From the NCBI GenBank assembly GCA_951804985.1, contig OX638131.1, positions 105,544,464-105,608,463 of the forward strand: a stretch of 64,000 nucleotides of DNA. The letters run 5' to 3'. The position numbers were made by a program, and so were the translations under genes. The notes under the pieces are model-generated. The model was given only the letters and a program-made list of their open reading frames with translations. It ran no database searches and was not told the DNA's origin. Positions 22,554-33,472 of the stretch are shown piece by piece (position 1 is the first letter of the stretch; each line of letters begins with the position of its first letter). Origin of the DNA: Dryomyza anilis (Eukaryota; Arthropoda; Insecta; Diptera; Dryomyzidae).

Positions 22554-23291
22554 AAAAAACTCTTAAATTGAGAAGAAGTCAAAGAGTATTAAGCGTGATA
22601 TAAAACAGAAACAGATATTAAGAAAAAAAGGCACTTGAATATCAACAAATTAAACAAAATATTTCTATGTATTACATTCTTCTCTACCAGAATAGAAAAC
22701 AGGATTTATTATTCTTGATATGTAGAGCTTAATTTCTTGTTTATTATATAATTAAACAACTATAAGTATTCTTGAAATTCAGAGATTAATTTGTGTAACA
22801 GGAATAAGAATTCTTGATATGCAGAATTTAATCTCTTGAGTATCAGTAATACAAACAAGAATAATTATTCTTGTCATGCAGATATTAATTTCTTGTTTAT
22901 CAGTAAAGCAAACAAGAATTCTTGACATACATATATTAATTTCTTGGATTTAAAAATAAGTAAATAAAAGTAATTATACTTGATATACAGATGGTTATTT
23001 CTTAGTTATCAAAAGAGTAATTATGTCGTTCTATTCCCGCATTCAATTATTTAATTTCAAATTTAAATAGAAAAACAAAACTACTGCTTATCATGATAAA
23101 CTGTCCTTTTTAATTTCTTGAGATCCAATAATTAATCTCTGCATATCAAGAATAAATACTCTTTTTTTGATGCGCAAGATTATCTCTGCATATCAAGAAG
23201 AGATAGACAAGAACTTAACATTTTAAAAGCTAGAATAATATACTATTTGCATTTTGTTTTTATTTTACATTCTTTTCGCTGAAGTCGTAAT

Positions 23292-23327
<36 letters not shown>

Positions 23328-23584
23328 ACAAAATAAATAAATAGACAGACGCACTAAGTAAGATATGTCAAGTCAAGATTTTAGCCAAGAATAAAAGTTC
23401 TAACAATCCAGTCTCACAAATATTTGATATTATTATTACGCAGAATTATCAGAGATGAAATGTTCGTAATTTTTCAGTTTACTTAATTGAAATTTGTGGT
23501 AAGAATATGGCAGATTAATTTTATGAAATTTTAAAGGCATATTTTGGGAACGAGAAAAACTCAGACAATTTTTGATCCAATTTA
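22554..23584. mobile_element. T-family element, left part only (in D1)
   Basis: Starts TA-CACGGAGAAAAAAAAACTC and continues with six or more ~55-60-base units of the type ATTCTTGATATGCAGAATTT + AATTTCTTG + TTTATCAGTAA. Inverted versions (CTCTGCATATCAAGAA) follow at 23133-23216. The right end is absent because the duplication stops at the SINE; compare the complete copy at 25443-27537. Confidence 0.65.
23290..23343 (+). repeat. (TAAA)n microsatellite
   Basis: About 13 AAAT/AATA tetramers, one interrupted by CAAA. The equivalent tract in D2 (about 26190-26218) is shorter, a length polymorphism between the duplicated units. Confidence 0.9.
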
Positions 23585-23585
23585 A

Positions 23586-23870
23586 TATAATAATAATAGT
23601 TTGGCACTACAGTTCTATAAAAACTTAGGCCGAGCTCTCTCACCATTTTGAGCTGTGCGTGTTATATTTGTACTCAAAGTGGTGGGACCTACAGTTTATT
23701 GCCGAATCCGAACGGCTGGTGAGAGCTTTTCATAGGCAATGTTTTACTCTCGTAGGTTTGCCATTTACTGACGAGAGGTAGCGCGGTATAGAAAAATGTT
23801 TCTATGAAAAGATGTTGTTTGCCCCAGTCCAGGCTTGAACCGGGGACCTTTCGGCTCGCAGTCCTATGCT
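23586..23870 (-). mobile_element. 5'-truncated SINE at the duplication junction
   Basis: Reverse copy of the SINE family. It runs from the tail (ATAATAATAATAG) through the body (CTCACCATTTTGAGCTGTGC) and box B (GGCTTGAACCGG) to CTCGCAGTCCTATGC, where similarity stops before box A. The internal promoter is therefore incomplete. It lies exactly between the two duplicated units D1 and D2. Confidence 0.85.
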
Positions 23871-23910
23871 ATATGACTTTCATATACCTTTCATATACCT
23901 TTCAAAATCT

Positions 23911-26187
23911 GCAATTTTGTGTATGGAGGTGGTATTTTTAATGCAGATTACCGCCATATTTTAGGCACGGAAGAGAAATGCAGCTTTTGAAACAAACTTC
24001 GTCTTGGTCAAATTTGGCAACGAATGCTGTTGCTCTGGTGAGAACGGAAAGTCGTACTAATTTACTCAGATTTCTGGAACAAATAAAGAAGTGAGATTCC
24101 TGAAATTCTGAATATAATTAGAATATTTTTCTTAGCAAAACCGGACTAGTTACATGATCGACATGATCTGACCACGATTATTTTTAACCAAATGGAAAAA
24201 AAATCTACTAAGGTTTATCATATTTTGATAAATTTCTAAATGCTTTCTACTATATCCGAAAATATCCACATTTCTCAATTATTTTTGCGCATCCCTATGC
24301 AGGAAGTGCGGTCATAGTAGTAACGACGAGGTGATGCGTCGATGGTGGAGGTGCTTGATAACAAACAGGATCAAGGGTTGATAACATGATAGCTTTATAG
24401 TAGTTGATGCTGCTGTTGATGTCGTTGTTTTTGTTGTTGTTGTTCTTTGAAAATAGTGTAAGCTTTATGTTGGGATATTTAGCATCGAAGGGGTATTTTA
24501 CATTGAAATGGTACTTTACACCGAACGAAAATATTGCAGCGAGAAGTAGAATTTTACACCCAATCTTTTGCTTTGGTTGGTTGGCTGCTGCTCCTGCTGC
24601 TGCCATCTGTCGGAAGTGTTCTGACATAAATTGCTTCGGCTGACAACAATGCACCAGTGTTTGTCTTTATGTGTGTCTGTCTGTCTGTCTATTTGTTTGT
24701 ATGTGTGGGAGCAGAGCTTTATAACGTGCCCGGCGCTTGTCTAAAGGAAAAATTAATATTAAAATGGAAGAGAATGCCAGGGCAAAGGACATTTCCAATT
24801 TATTTACGCTGCAAGGCACTCTGTCTCCTTTTGCGCGGCTGCCTGTCTGCCGTTTGAACCGTGTGCAACTGTGTGAGTTGGGAGTATAACTGTGAGAGTA
24901 TCTGTGTGAATTACAGTTTGTTTCTGGGTATTTGTGCTACTGATGTTGTTGCTGCTGCCATGCTGGTGCAACATTTTGACAGCAACGTCGTTCGTTGTTC
25001 GCGTTGAAAGGTGTGAAAATGAAAATTTAGTGTTTGCGCCAAGATTTATGTTTTGCCATTTTTTGTCTCTTACACATAGACACCAAGAAAAATTACATTT
25101 TTTGCACGACGCACAATTAGTTTTTCCGCACTGTCAATGACAACAATGTCCTTTGACGCAAGGAAGGGTTTCGCTAAAACTACTACATGGATATAAAGAG
25201 AAATTAGATTTATGCGCGTTGCTGTATACAGCAGCGTAAAGACAGCAGTAAACTAAAAAAAAAAAAAAAAAAAAAATATCCCTAAAATTGCGCAGTCGAT
25301 TGATCAATTTGTCCAAACGTCAACATGAAATATATGTGCTTTAAAGTGTCTTTATAAGTGGCAGCGCACCACAATCATTTATTTTGCTGCAAATCCTTTT
25401 AGCATTCCGCAGTTACCGCTACTACTACCACAGCTTGTTCTACACGGAGAAAAAAAAAATCTTAAATTGAGAAGAAGTCAAGAAGTATACAGCGTGATAT
25501 AAAACAAAAACAGAAAACTTCTTGATTTTAAGAAAAAAAAAAGCCACTTGATTATCAAATAATTAAACAAAATATCTTCTTGGTTGATTTCTATGTATTA
25601 CTTTCTTGTCTACCAAAATAGTAAACAAGATTTATTATTCTTGATATGTAGTGCTTAATTTCTTGTTTATTATATAATTAAACAAGTATAAGTATTCTTG
25701 AAATTCAGAGATTAATTTTGTGTAACAGGAGTAAGAATTCTTGATATGCAGAATTTAATCTCTTGGCTATCAGTAATGCAAACAAGAAGAATTATTCTTG
25801 TTATGCAGATAATAATTTCTTGTTTATCAGTAAAGCAAACAAGAATTCTTGACATACATATATTAATTTCTACTACTTGATATACAGATGGTTATTTCTT
25901 AGTTATCTAAAAGTAATTATGTCGTTCTATTCCCGCATTCAATTATTTAATTTCAATTTTAGATAAAAAAAAAACTACTGCTTATCGTGATAAACTGTTC
26001 TTTTTCACTTTCTTGAGATCCAATAAATTAACCTCTGCATATCAAAAATAAAAACTCTATTTTTGATACCCAAGATAATCTCTGCATATCAAGAAGAGAT
26101 ATACAAGTACTTAACATTTTAAAAGCTAGAATAACATACTATTTGCATTTTGTTTTTATTTTACATTCCTTTCGCTGAAGTCGTAAT

Positions 26188-26218
<31 letters not shown>

Positions 26219-26462
26219 GACAGACGCACTAAGTAAAATATATGTCAAGTCAAGATTTTAGCCAAGAATAAAAGTTCTAACAATCCAGTCTCACAAATAT
26301 TTGATACTATTATTACGCAGAATTATCAGAGATGAAATGTTCGTAATTTTTCAGTTTACTTAATGGAAATTTGTGGTAAGAATGTGGCAGATTAAATTTT
26401 ATGAAATTTTAAAGGCATATTTTGGGAACGAGAAAAAATCAGACAATTTTTGATCCAATTTA
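23911..26462 (+). repeat. Segmental duplication unit D2 (2.55 kb)
   Basis: Direct copy of D1 (21019-23584). It starts at GCAATTTTGTGTATGGAGG and ends at GATCCAATTTA, but then continues into sequence that D1 lacks (AGCTGCATAAAATC). The minus-strand frame at 24295-24654 (119 codons) shares about 66 codons with the D1 frame with one visible amino-acid change, then diverges at an AAC repeat, which is no more conserved than the surrounding DNA. Confidence 0.9.
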
Positions 26463-26524
26463 GCTGCATAAAATCTTTCGAAAATATATTTCTAAATTGC
26501 CTTGAGTACGCAGAATATTTTATA

Positions 26525-27402
26525 CTAGCTGGACCCGTGCACGACTCGTGCCAAGATTTTGTGAATTCATAGATATAAAGCGATTTTATTAATATAAAAA
26601 AACATTATTATTATTTTTTATATCAGGGGCCCATGCTTCGCTGTGGAAGTTTTGATTGGTAGTAACCAAATAATAATTCTCCGCCAAAACAACTTTTCTC
26701 AAAGACAATTCAGACAGTAGAATATTTCGCCGTAGAATTCTTCCCAGTAGAAATCTTCACCGTAAAATTATTCCCCATAGAACACTTTACCGTAGATTTT
26801 TTCCCTGTAGAACTCTTCCCGGTACAATTCTTCCCCGTAGAGTTTTTACCAGTAGAAGTTTTAGTGTAGTTAGTTTTTAATGTGGTGAGTTTTAGTGTGT
26901 TGAATTTTTAGTTTAGTGAATTTTTAGTGTGTTGAATTTTTAGTTTAGTGAATTTTGGTGCGGTGAGTTTTATTGTGGTGAGTTTTAGTGCGGTGAGTTT
27001 TAGTGTGGTGAGTTTTAGTGTGGTGAGTTTCGGTGTGGTGAGTTTTAGTGTGGTGAGTTTTAGTATTGTGAATTTTTAGTGTGGTGAGTTTTAGCGTGGT
27101 GAGTTTTATTGTGGTGAGTTTTAGTGTGGTGAGTTTTAGTGTGGTGAGTTTTAGTGTGGTGAATTTTAGTTTTTTGTTTAATTTTTTTGGATTGTGTATG
27201 TGCTGAGTTATGTCGTTTTGAAAGTTTAGGTTGTATGGGAGGTACCACGCCCCTTTGTCCAATCCCGCCCATATATGACACCCTCCGGACTCCTTAGTAT
27301 CATGTGGCAAAATTTCAGTTAAATCGGTTCAGCGGTTTAGAAGTGATGCTGGAACAAACAGACAGACGGACCAAGAGTTTTATATATATAGATGGGGTAA
27401 TT
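26525..27402. mobile_element. U element: CTAGCTGGACCCGTGC...TATATATATAGAT unit
   Basis: Left end CTAGCTGGACCCGTGCACGA; right part GGAACAAACAGACAGACGG, CCAAGAGTTTTATATATATA, GATGGGGTAATT. AATATTTTATA (11 bases) stands just outside both proposed ends (26514-26524 and 27403-27413), which would fit a target duplication. A nearby 21-bp repeat (TGGGGTAATT...) offers an alternative explanation. CTAGCTG.ACCC starts paired with TATATATAGAT ends are familiar from dispersed arthropod repeats, but I do not assign a superfamily. It contains CCGTAGAA...TTCTTCCC repeats (26720-26850) and a 15-bp minisatellite. Confidence 0.5.
26870..27172 (+). repeat. 15-bp minisatellite, unit TGTGGTGAGTTTTAG
   Basis: About 18-20 units, most 15 bases, with GTGTTGAATTTTTAGTTTAG variants at the left. 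Because 15 is divisible by three, open frames on the minus strand (up to 121 codons, Thr-Leu-Lys or His-Thr-Lys repeats) result; these are not taken as genes. Confidence 0.9.
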
Positions 27403-27537
27403 AATATTTTATATGGGGTAATTAAGAAATTAGTTTTCTTAATAGTTCGAATACTCTAAAATTTTAGTGGCATTTTATGAGCTTTAGTAAAATGCTAATA
27501 TTTTTATTATAAATTTCTCACTTTATTTTCCTCCGTG

Positions 27538-28203
27538 TATTTAGACAATGACAAAGCATTTCATGCTGTCTGCATCATCCTGCCAGTTGGTATCCTTTGG
27601 CAAGTAGTTGTCGAAGTAGACGTTGCAAAATCACAAGACATACGACTTCAAGTTGACCAGTTGACATGATAAAATTAATGTTCTTTCATATCCGGTGACA
27701 AGTTGAACTTTCCTTTGAGACATTAGGTTTGCTGTAACAAAATGGTGTAAAACACAATCTCAAGTGGGGGTATTTTTTTTTCACTATATAGTATTTTCTA
27801 CAGGGAATAGTAAAGGGTTTTCTTATTTTTTTATTATTTTGAATTGTAAACTAGAGTGCGACAAAATGCCAGCGGTTGCTTTCAGCAGACTAGACCATGA
27901 TATCTCAATGGGTTGTATAGTTTGAAGTGTCTGTCAATGTGCTTTTGAGCTTGTAAGTGTTTGTCGTATCTTGATTTGCTAGATCTATTTGATGAAGAAG
28001 ATTCTTATGGTGTGTCTGAAGAGTGCAAATAAAGAAAGAATACTTAGAATAGCACTGGATACCTACTTGTTATTGTAGCAGGCATATTTCAGACTCTCTA
28101 ACTGTTCTTTAAATAAAACTTTAAAGGAATTACAAATTTTAAAAACTATTTTATATAATAGTTGAATTAATAGTACGTATTAGAAACTGGTGACCTAATT
28201 GAA
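27538..28203. other. Non-coding stretch, nothing recognised
   Basis: Mixed composition; no open frame above 60 codons and no repeat family of the window seen. Confidence 0.4.
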
Positions 28204-28235
28204 TATACCCTTTCACTGTTAGTTTAGGGTATAAA
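28204..28235 (+). mobile_element. 3' hairpin fragment of a mini-me element
   Basis: ATATACCCTTTCACTGTTAG followed by TTTAGGGTATA, the terminal hairpin seen in M1, M3 and M6, without the rest of the element. Confidence 0.65.
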
Positions 28236-28814
28236 AACTTCCATACCATCAAGAAAAATTAGATTTTATAGTCAGGTATTGATTTTTTAGAAAAGGTATC
28301 TCCTTTTTAATCATTTCATCTTGAGCACTACTTATAAATCTTTGATTTTCTAAAATTTAAATAAAACGTTGTTCTTTCTAAATTTAACTGCCGGTAATTT
28401 GAAATCGTTCAAATTCTTAATGAATTTCCGCGTGTTTTCAATGATTTTTCTATCATCTTAAGAATTTTCCGCTGTCTACTGCATTTCATGAATAGCCATT
28501 ATTATTGTCATCATTATCACTTTATTTACTTTACTCATTGTTTGGCCATCAACACAAATTGAGTAGTATTCAGAGGGTACTTCTCCGTTAACACTACCTA
28601 CAAATGAAGTACCTTGAGTGCTGGACTTTACGCGTTATCAATGAAATGAAATACTGCGAAGACATATTGTATGAGGATTTAAGAAAATTTTGAAGTGATT
28701 TTCAAAATACATATATTGGGATTCGGGGAACAAGAATTATTTAACAAATGCACAGGATATATAATGTTGCGACGGTAAATGGACGGTTTGACTTGAAGCA
28801 AATAAAAAGTATAC
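28236..28814. other. Non-coding stretch, nothing recognised
   Basis: AT-rich sequence without repeats of the window or open frames. Confidence 0.4.
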
Positions 28815-29318
28815 CTAAAAAAAAAATTTAAAATAAAAAATTTTTTGAAAACAAATTAAAATAAAAAAAAATTTGAACAATATTTTCATCGAACATTTTT
28901 TTCTCGGAAAATTTTTTTTCGATATTTTTTTTCGGATAATTTTTTTTATTGGAAAAAAAAATTATAACAATTTTTTTTATTAATTTTAATTTTTTTTTTA
29001 AATTCGTAAAAAAAATGTCCATCGATTAATTTATTTTGGAAAAAAAAATTCAACAACATTCATCATACTGAATATTATATTCATAAATATGATGAACAAA
29101 TTCATCAATATGACGATTAAAACCCATTGTATTGAACAAATATTTCGTTCTTTACTATGAAGTTCGATAGTATGAATAAGTTCATATATATAATGCATAC
29201 ATTCATCAATATGCCATTTAATGAACGGTAGAATCAATATGATGGAGCTGATAGTTGGCAGAAAAATCAATAATATTTATGAATAAATTCATCATATTGA
29301 TGAATTTTTTCTGTGTAG
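28815..29318. mobile_element. P-family element with A/T arm
   Basis: A/T homopolymer arm with TTTTTTTCGG words (28815-29045), then CATTCATCATACTGAATATT, TTCATCAATATGACGATTA, a CATTTAATGAACGGTAGAATC block also seen at 7071-7095 and 14760-14800, and the right end ATTCATCATATTGATGAATT...TTTCTGTGTA. The segment from 29242 onward is included in the following tandem duplication. Confidence 0.65.
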
Positions 29319-29890
29319 GATGAAATATAGGAATGCAATATTAGAATGCGATATAGGAGGAATAGAATGAGTTTTAGATGAGATATAGGATGGGATATAG
29401 GTTGAGATATAGAATGAGATATAGGATACTATATAGGAAGACATATAGATTGATATATTGGAAGAGATGTAGAATGAGATATAGGCGGACTTATGAATAT
29501 TATGATAATATATAGGATGAGATAAATAATGCGTTATAAGATGAGATATATGGTTAAATATATGATGAGATATAGGATGAGATATAGGATGAGATATAGA
29601 ATGAGATAAAACACTAAGTAATGCTGGAGGTACAGGAATAGGTCGATGTCTGTCAAGGTGATATACTAAGTGACAAATTTAAAGCCGTGCTAAAAAATAT
29701 GCTAAAGAACCTGTAGGACGACGTGGACCACGAAGTGCTTATTGACAAAGTAAGGCAGAAGCAACTCACCACAAATTGTGGGTAGTTGTAAGATTTGTAG
29801 TATATTAAGGGTTAGGGTAGGGTGGCCGGGCTCTACACTGTTAAGTAAACAAAATGATTAATGAGTTTTCGAGTGACTGGCAAGAAAAGT
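29242..29890 (+). repeat. Tandem duplication, first unit (649 bp)
   Basis: Runs from ATGGAGCTGATAGTTGGCAG to GACTGGCAAGAAAAGT and is repeated immediately at 29891-30519. It contains the P right end, a degenerate ~12-bp minisatellite (GATATAGGATGA, about 29320-29610) and a less repetitive part with GGGTAGGGTGGCCGGGCTC. Units differ by scattered substitutions and by a ~24-bp minisatellite length change. Confidence 0.9.
29320..29612 (+). repeat. Degenerate minisatellite GATATAGGATGA
   Basis: Around 20 imperfect 11-13-base units of the type GAGATATAGGATGA. Repeated in the second unit at about 29968-30232. Confidence 0.8.
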
Positions 29891-30519
29891 ATGGAGCTGA
29901 TTGTTGGCAGAAAAATCAATAATATTTATGAATAAATTCATCATATTGATGAATTTTTTCTGTGTAGGATGAAATATAGGAATGCAATATTAGAATGCAA
30001 TATAGGAGGAATAGAATGAGTTTTAGATGAGATATAGGATGGGATATAGGTTGAGATATAGAATGAGATATAGGATGCGATATAGGAAGACATATAGATT
30101 GATATATTGGAAGAGATGTAGAATGCGATATAGGCGGACTTATAAATATGATGATAATATATAGAATGAGATAAATAATGCGTTATAAGATGAGATATAT
30201 GGTTAAATATATGATGAGATATAGAATGAGATAAAACACTAAATAATGATGGAGGTACAGAAATAGGTCGATGTCTGTCAAGGTAATATACTAAGTGACA
30301 AATGAAATTAAAGCCGTGCTGAAAAATATGCTAAAGAATCTGTAGGACGACGTGGACCACGAAGTGCTTATTGACAAAGTAAGGCAAAAGCAACTCACCA
30401 CAAATTGTGGGTAGTTGTAGGATTTGTAGTATATTAAGGGTTAGGGTAGGGTGGCCGGGCTCTACACTGTTAAGTAAACAAAATGATTAATGAGTTTTCG
30501 AGTGACTGGCAAGAAAAGT
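29891..30519 (+). repeat. Tandem duplication, second unit (629 bp)
   Basis: Second copy of 29242-29890. It includes the P-family end ATTCATCATATTGATGAATT, which in this unit has no left partner, showing that the duplication copied part of the P element rather than a new insertion. Confidence 0.9.
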
Positions 30520-31690
30520 AACTTCAGCGTAGACATCAGCTACACAAGTACAGCTCAAAGATGCACAAAAATTAGGGAACGACAAACGACCTTTGTTGGA
30601 TATTTTTTGTATTGTTGTTTTGGCAGAGCACAGAGGCAGGCAAGCAGGGGCTGCCAAACGAGCAGCTTTGTGTGGGGTCGCGAAAATTAATGACTCGAAT
30701 GACTTGGCAGGCAACAAGAAGGAAGCAGTCCGTGAACGAGAGAAGTAGAAAAACTTATATTTTTACGCGCGTAAGTTGTTCGGATATGTGTGTTAATTGC
30801 AGCGAACGTCAAAAGCCGGACGCACTGACATGATGATGACGGAATGACTGGTTGTTTGATGGCAGGCGGTGCGCATGGGGGCAACAGTTGTTCGAAGTTA
30901 AATGGGGTTGGGTGGACGGGAGCACGGAGAATGAGAAGGGTTTGTAGTTGTTGCCAAAGCAGCTAAAAGAAAAATTTGAAATGAAACGCACGCAAGAGGG
31001 CAACAAAGATTGATGTGTTTGTGGAAAATAAATGATGATGGTGATTATTTTTCATTGAGAGAATTTTTATTTGCAGCTTTTCACTGGCTGCTGTTGCATG
31101 TTGCTGCTGCTCATTTCTGTTGCTGCTGCTGTTGTTTGTTACATGTTGCTGACAACAACAACTAGGCAAAATACTTAAAAACGTAAAATTGCATTCGCCC
31201 GTCCATCCATCCGTCAGTCAGTCAGTCACTCATACATACAAACAGTAAGTCCTCCGTCAGTCAGCCAGTCACTCACCGAGTCAATCAGTTATCAACAACA
31301 ACATCGTCTTCGTCGTCGTCATCAACAACTTTGGCTGCATCAGCAACATCAGCAGCAACGTTGCTGCCAACTCATCCATCAGTCAACAGCACAATGTGTG
31401 ATATTTCATGTTTGATGAGGCGTCGTCATCGTCGTTGACGTGGTTGGTGTTCCAGCGCATTTTGCTTTTTTTTTTTTGTTCTGTGGATCTTTGCAGTCAC
31501 TTGCTTTATTTTTCTACCTCCTCATCATTGGCTTTATTTTCTCCTTCTATCATTTATCTTTCGAGAAAATTTGTTGGCTGTTATGTGCAATGTGCCGATT
31601 ATGCTGCAGATTATTTTGTGTTCGATGATGACGAAATTTGTTTCTCTTACAAAAAAAAAATAATTAAATTTTTCTGAGAATTCTATCAAA
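30520..31690. other. GC-balanced low-repeat stretch with triplet tracts
   Basis: 30520-31200 is among the least AT-rich parts of the window and single-copy here. 31080-31160 and 31200-31440 carry GCTGCTGTT, CAGTCAGTCAGTCA and ATCGTCGTTG short repeats. Frames of 60-89 codons on both strands overlap one another and show no domain. Candidate for unique regulatory or untranslated sequence only. Confidence 0.4.
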
Positions 31691-32829
31691 ACTATAATTA
31701 ATACAGATGAAAAATATATCCTTTTTTTAATACATTTAATCATCAGTATAGTCAAAAATAAAATGATATACATATATCATTTTTAGAAGTTCAAAACTGG
31801 AGGTTTTTATTTGGTAATTCTGCATTTATTATTTTAATCATATCAAGGCAGTATTTCAAATTCAGTTTCCAAAATTTCATACAATTCGGTTCAATGGTTT
31901 TGTTTTTATAAATAGAGATACACAAAAAAGTGCTTTTTACTTTAAAATGTTCGAACACTGCAAATCAACGAAAGGTAGCGTAATAATATTTTTTTTCGTC
32001 GAAAATATATTTTGTACGGAAAAGCAGAATTAAAAACATAGTTTTTAAAAATTTTATATCTTCAATAAAAAAATTTAAAATGTAATTTTCAATCAAATTC
32101 TTAATATTCATTAAAATATATATTTTTTAATATAATATGAAATTTCTTAATAAATACTCACTCATTTTTTGTATTGAAATCAAATTTTTCGTTTCGTGTT
32201 TTTTTTTGTTTCTCCCATTTAAATAATATTTTAAATTTTATATTAAATGAGTTTAGAGGAATGCCTAAAACTCTGCAACAAAAATAAGCTTATTGACTGC
32301 TTTCAATGTATATCTTTCAAATATTTTTTTTTTATTTAATAAAATATCAAACATCTAAATATTTTTTATATTTTCAAATACTTTGTATTGAAATCAAAAT
32401 TTTGATTTTTTTTATTTTTTGTTTTCCCAATAAATAATTTTTTTAAATTTTATTTATTTTCCTTACGCGGATGTCGTAACTTTGAAAAATGAGTTTAGAG
32501 CAAAGCCTAAAACAATTCATTTGTTGTTATTATTGTTTTTTGAATTTTTAATTAGGAACAATTAATTTGTTCTTAATGTTTTTAATTATATATTAATTAA
32601 AATATTTATTTATACTTATTATTTTTTCATACTTTTTTAGCCACTACACGAACCATATAAAACACAAAACACACTCAAAACAAAATCATCGAAATATATA
32701 ATTTAAAATATTCGAAAATCTGCTACATTCGAAATAACACTCACAAGAAAATAATAACAATGTAATTCATAATTAAACTAGAAAAAAACGAAATGCAAAA
32801 ATTTATTATTTATCCATTATTTATACATT
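31691..32829. other. AT-rich stretch with one diverged direct repeat
   Basis: TATTGAAATCAAATTTTTCG...AAATGAGTTTAGAGGAATGC at about 32172-32272 is repeated as TATTGAAATCAAAATTTTGA...AAATGAGTTTAGAGCAAAGC at about 32386-32512. Otherwise no repeat family or coding signal. Confidence 0.5.
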
Positions 32830-33257
32830 TATTTCTTTATTTCTGTATTTCTTTATTTCTTTATTTCTTTATTTCTTTATTTCTTTATTTCTTTATTTCT
32901 TAATTTCTTTATTTCTTTATTTCTTTATTTCTTTATTTCTTTATTTCTTTATTTCTTTATTTATTTATAACTTTATAACTTTATAACTTTATTTCTTTAT
33001 ATCTTTATTTCTTTATTTCTTTATTTCTTTATTTCTTTATTTCTTTATTTCTTTATTTCTTTATTTCTTTATTTCTTTATTTCTTTATTTCTTTATTTCT
33101 TTATTTCTTTATTTCTTTATTTCTTTATTTCTTTATTTCTTTATTTCTTTATTTCTTTATTTCTTTATTTCTTTATTTCTTTATTTCTTTATTTCTTTAT
33201 TTCTTTATTTCTTTATTTCTTTATTTCTTTATTTCTTTATTTCTTTATTTCTTTATT

Positions 33258-33345
<88 letters not shown>

Positions 33346-33472
33346 TATTTTTTTATTTCTTTATTTCTTTATTTCTTTATTTCTTTATTTCTTTATTTCT
33401 TTATTTCTTTATTTCTTTATTTCTTTATTTCATTATTTCTTTAATTTTTTATGTCTTTATTTTTTGTGTCTT
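32830..33472 (+). repeat. (TTTCTTTA)n microsatellite with a (TTTC)n core
   Basis: About 640 bases built of the 8-mer TTTCTTTA, with a pure (TTTC)n block at about 33259-33344 and interruptions near 32960-33000 (AACTTTATAACTTTAT) and the right edge. The strand is fully pyrimidine-biased apart from the A of each unit. Confidence 0.95.

Larger units (their letters stand above)
21019..23584 (+). repeat. Segmental duplication unit D1 (2.57 kb)
   Basis: Matches 23911-26462 in direct orientation with few substitutions and a handful of small indels (for example CTGTAGTG here against TGTTCTTTGAAAATAGTG in D2 near 24440). It begins at ATTCTGCGTATGGAGGTGG and ends at GATCCAATTTA, where a reversed SINE tail begins. 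Inside it are a GC-balanced part (21400-22340), the left part of a T element from 22554, and a TAAA microsatellite. An 82-codon minus-strand frame (21502-21750) is shared with D2 but has no known domain. Confidence 0.9.
25443..27537. mobile_element. T-family TA-flanked element, complete, with nested U element
   Basis: Left end CACGGAGAAAAAAAAATC preceded by TA (25441-25442); right end ATTTTCCTCCGTG followed by TA (27538-27539). The ends are inverted repeats CACGGAG..AAAA. The interior has the same ATTCTTGATATGCAG units as D1. An 878-bp U element (26525-27402) appears to be inserted near the right side. Without it T would be about 1.2 kb. No transposase is visible. Ends and TA flanks resemble those of families P, K, N and Q. 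Confidence 0.6.

Noticed and set aside
26945..27310. 121-codon Thr/Leu/Lys repeat protein
   Set aside because: Produced by a 15-bp minisatellite inside a dispersed element; the repeat is open in more than one frame.
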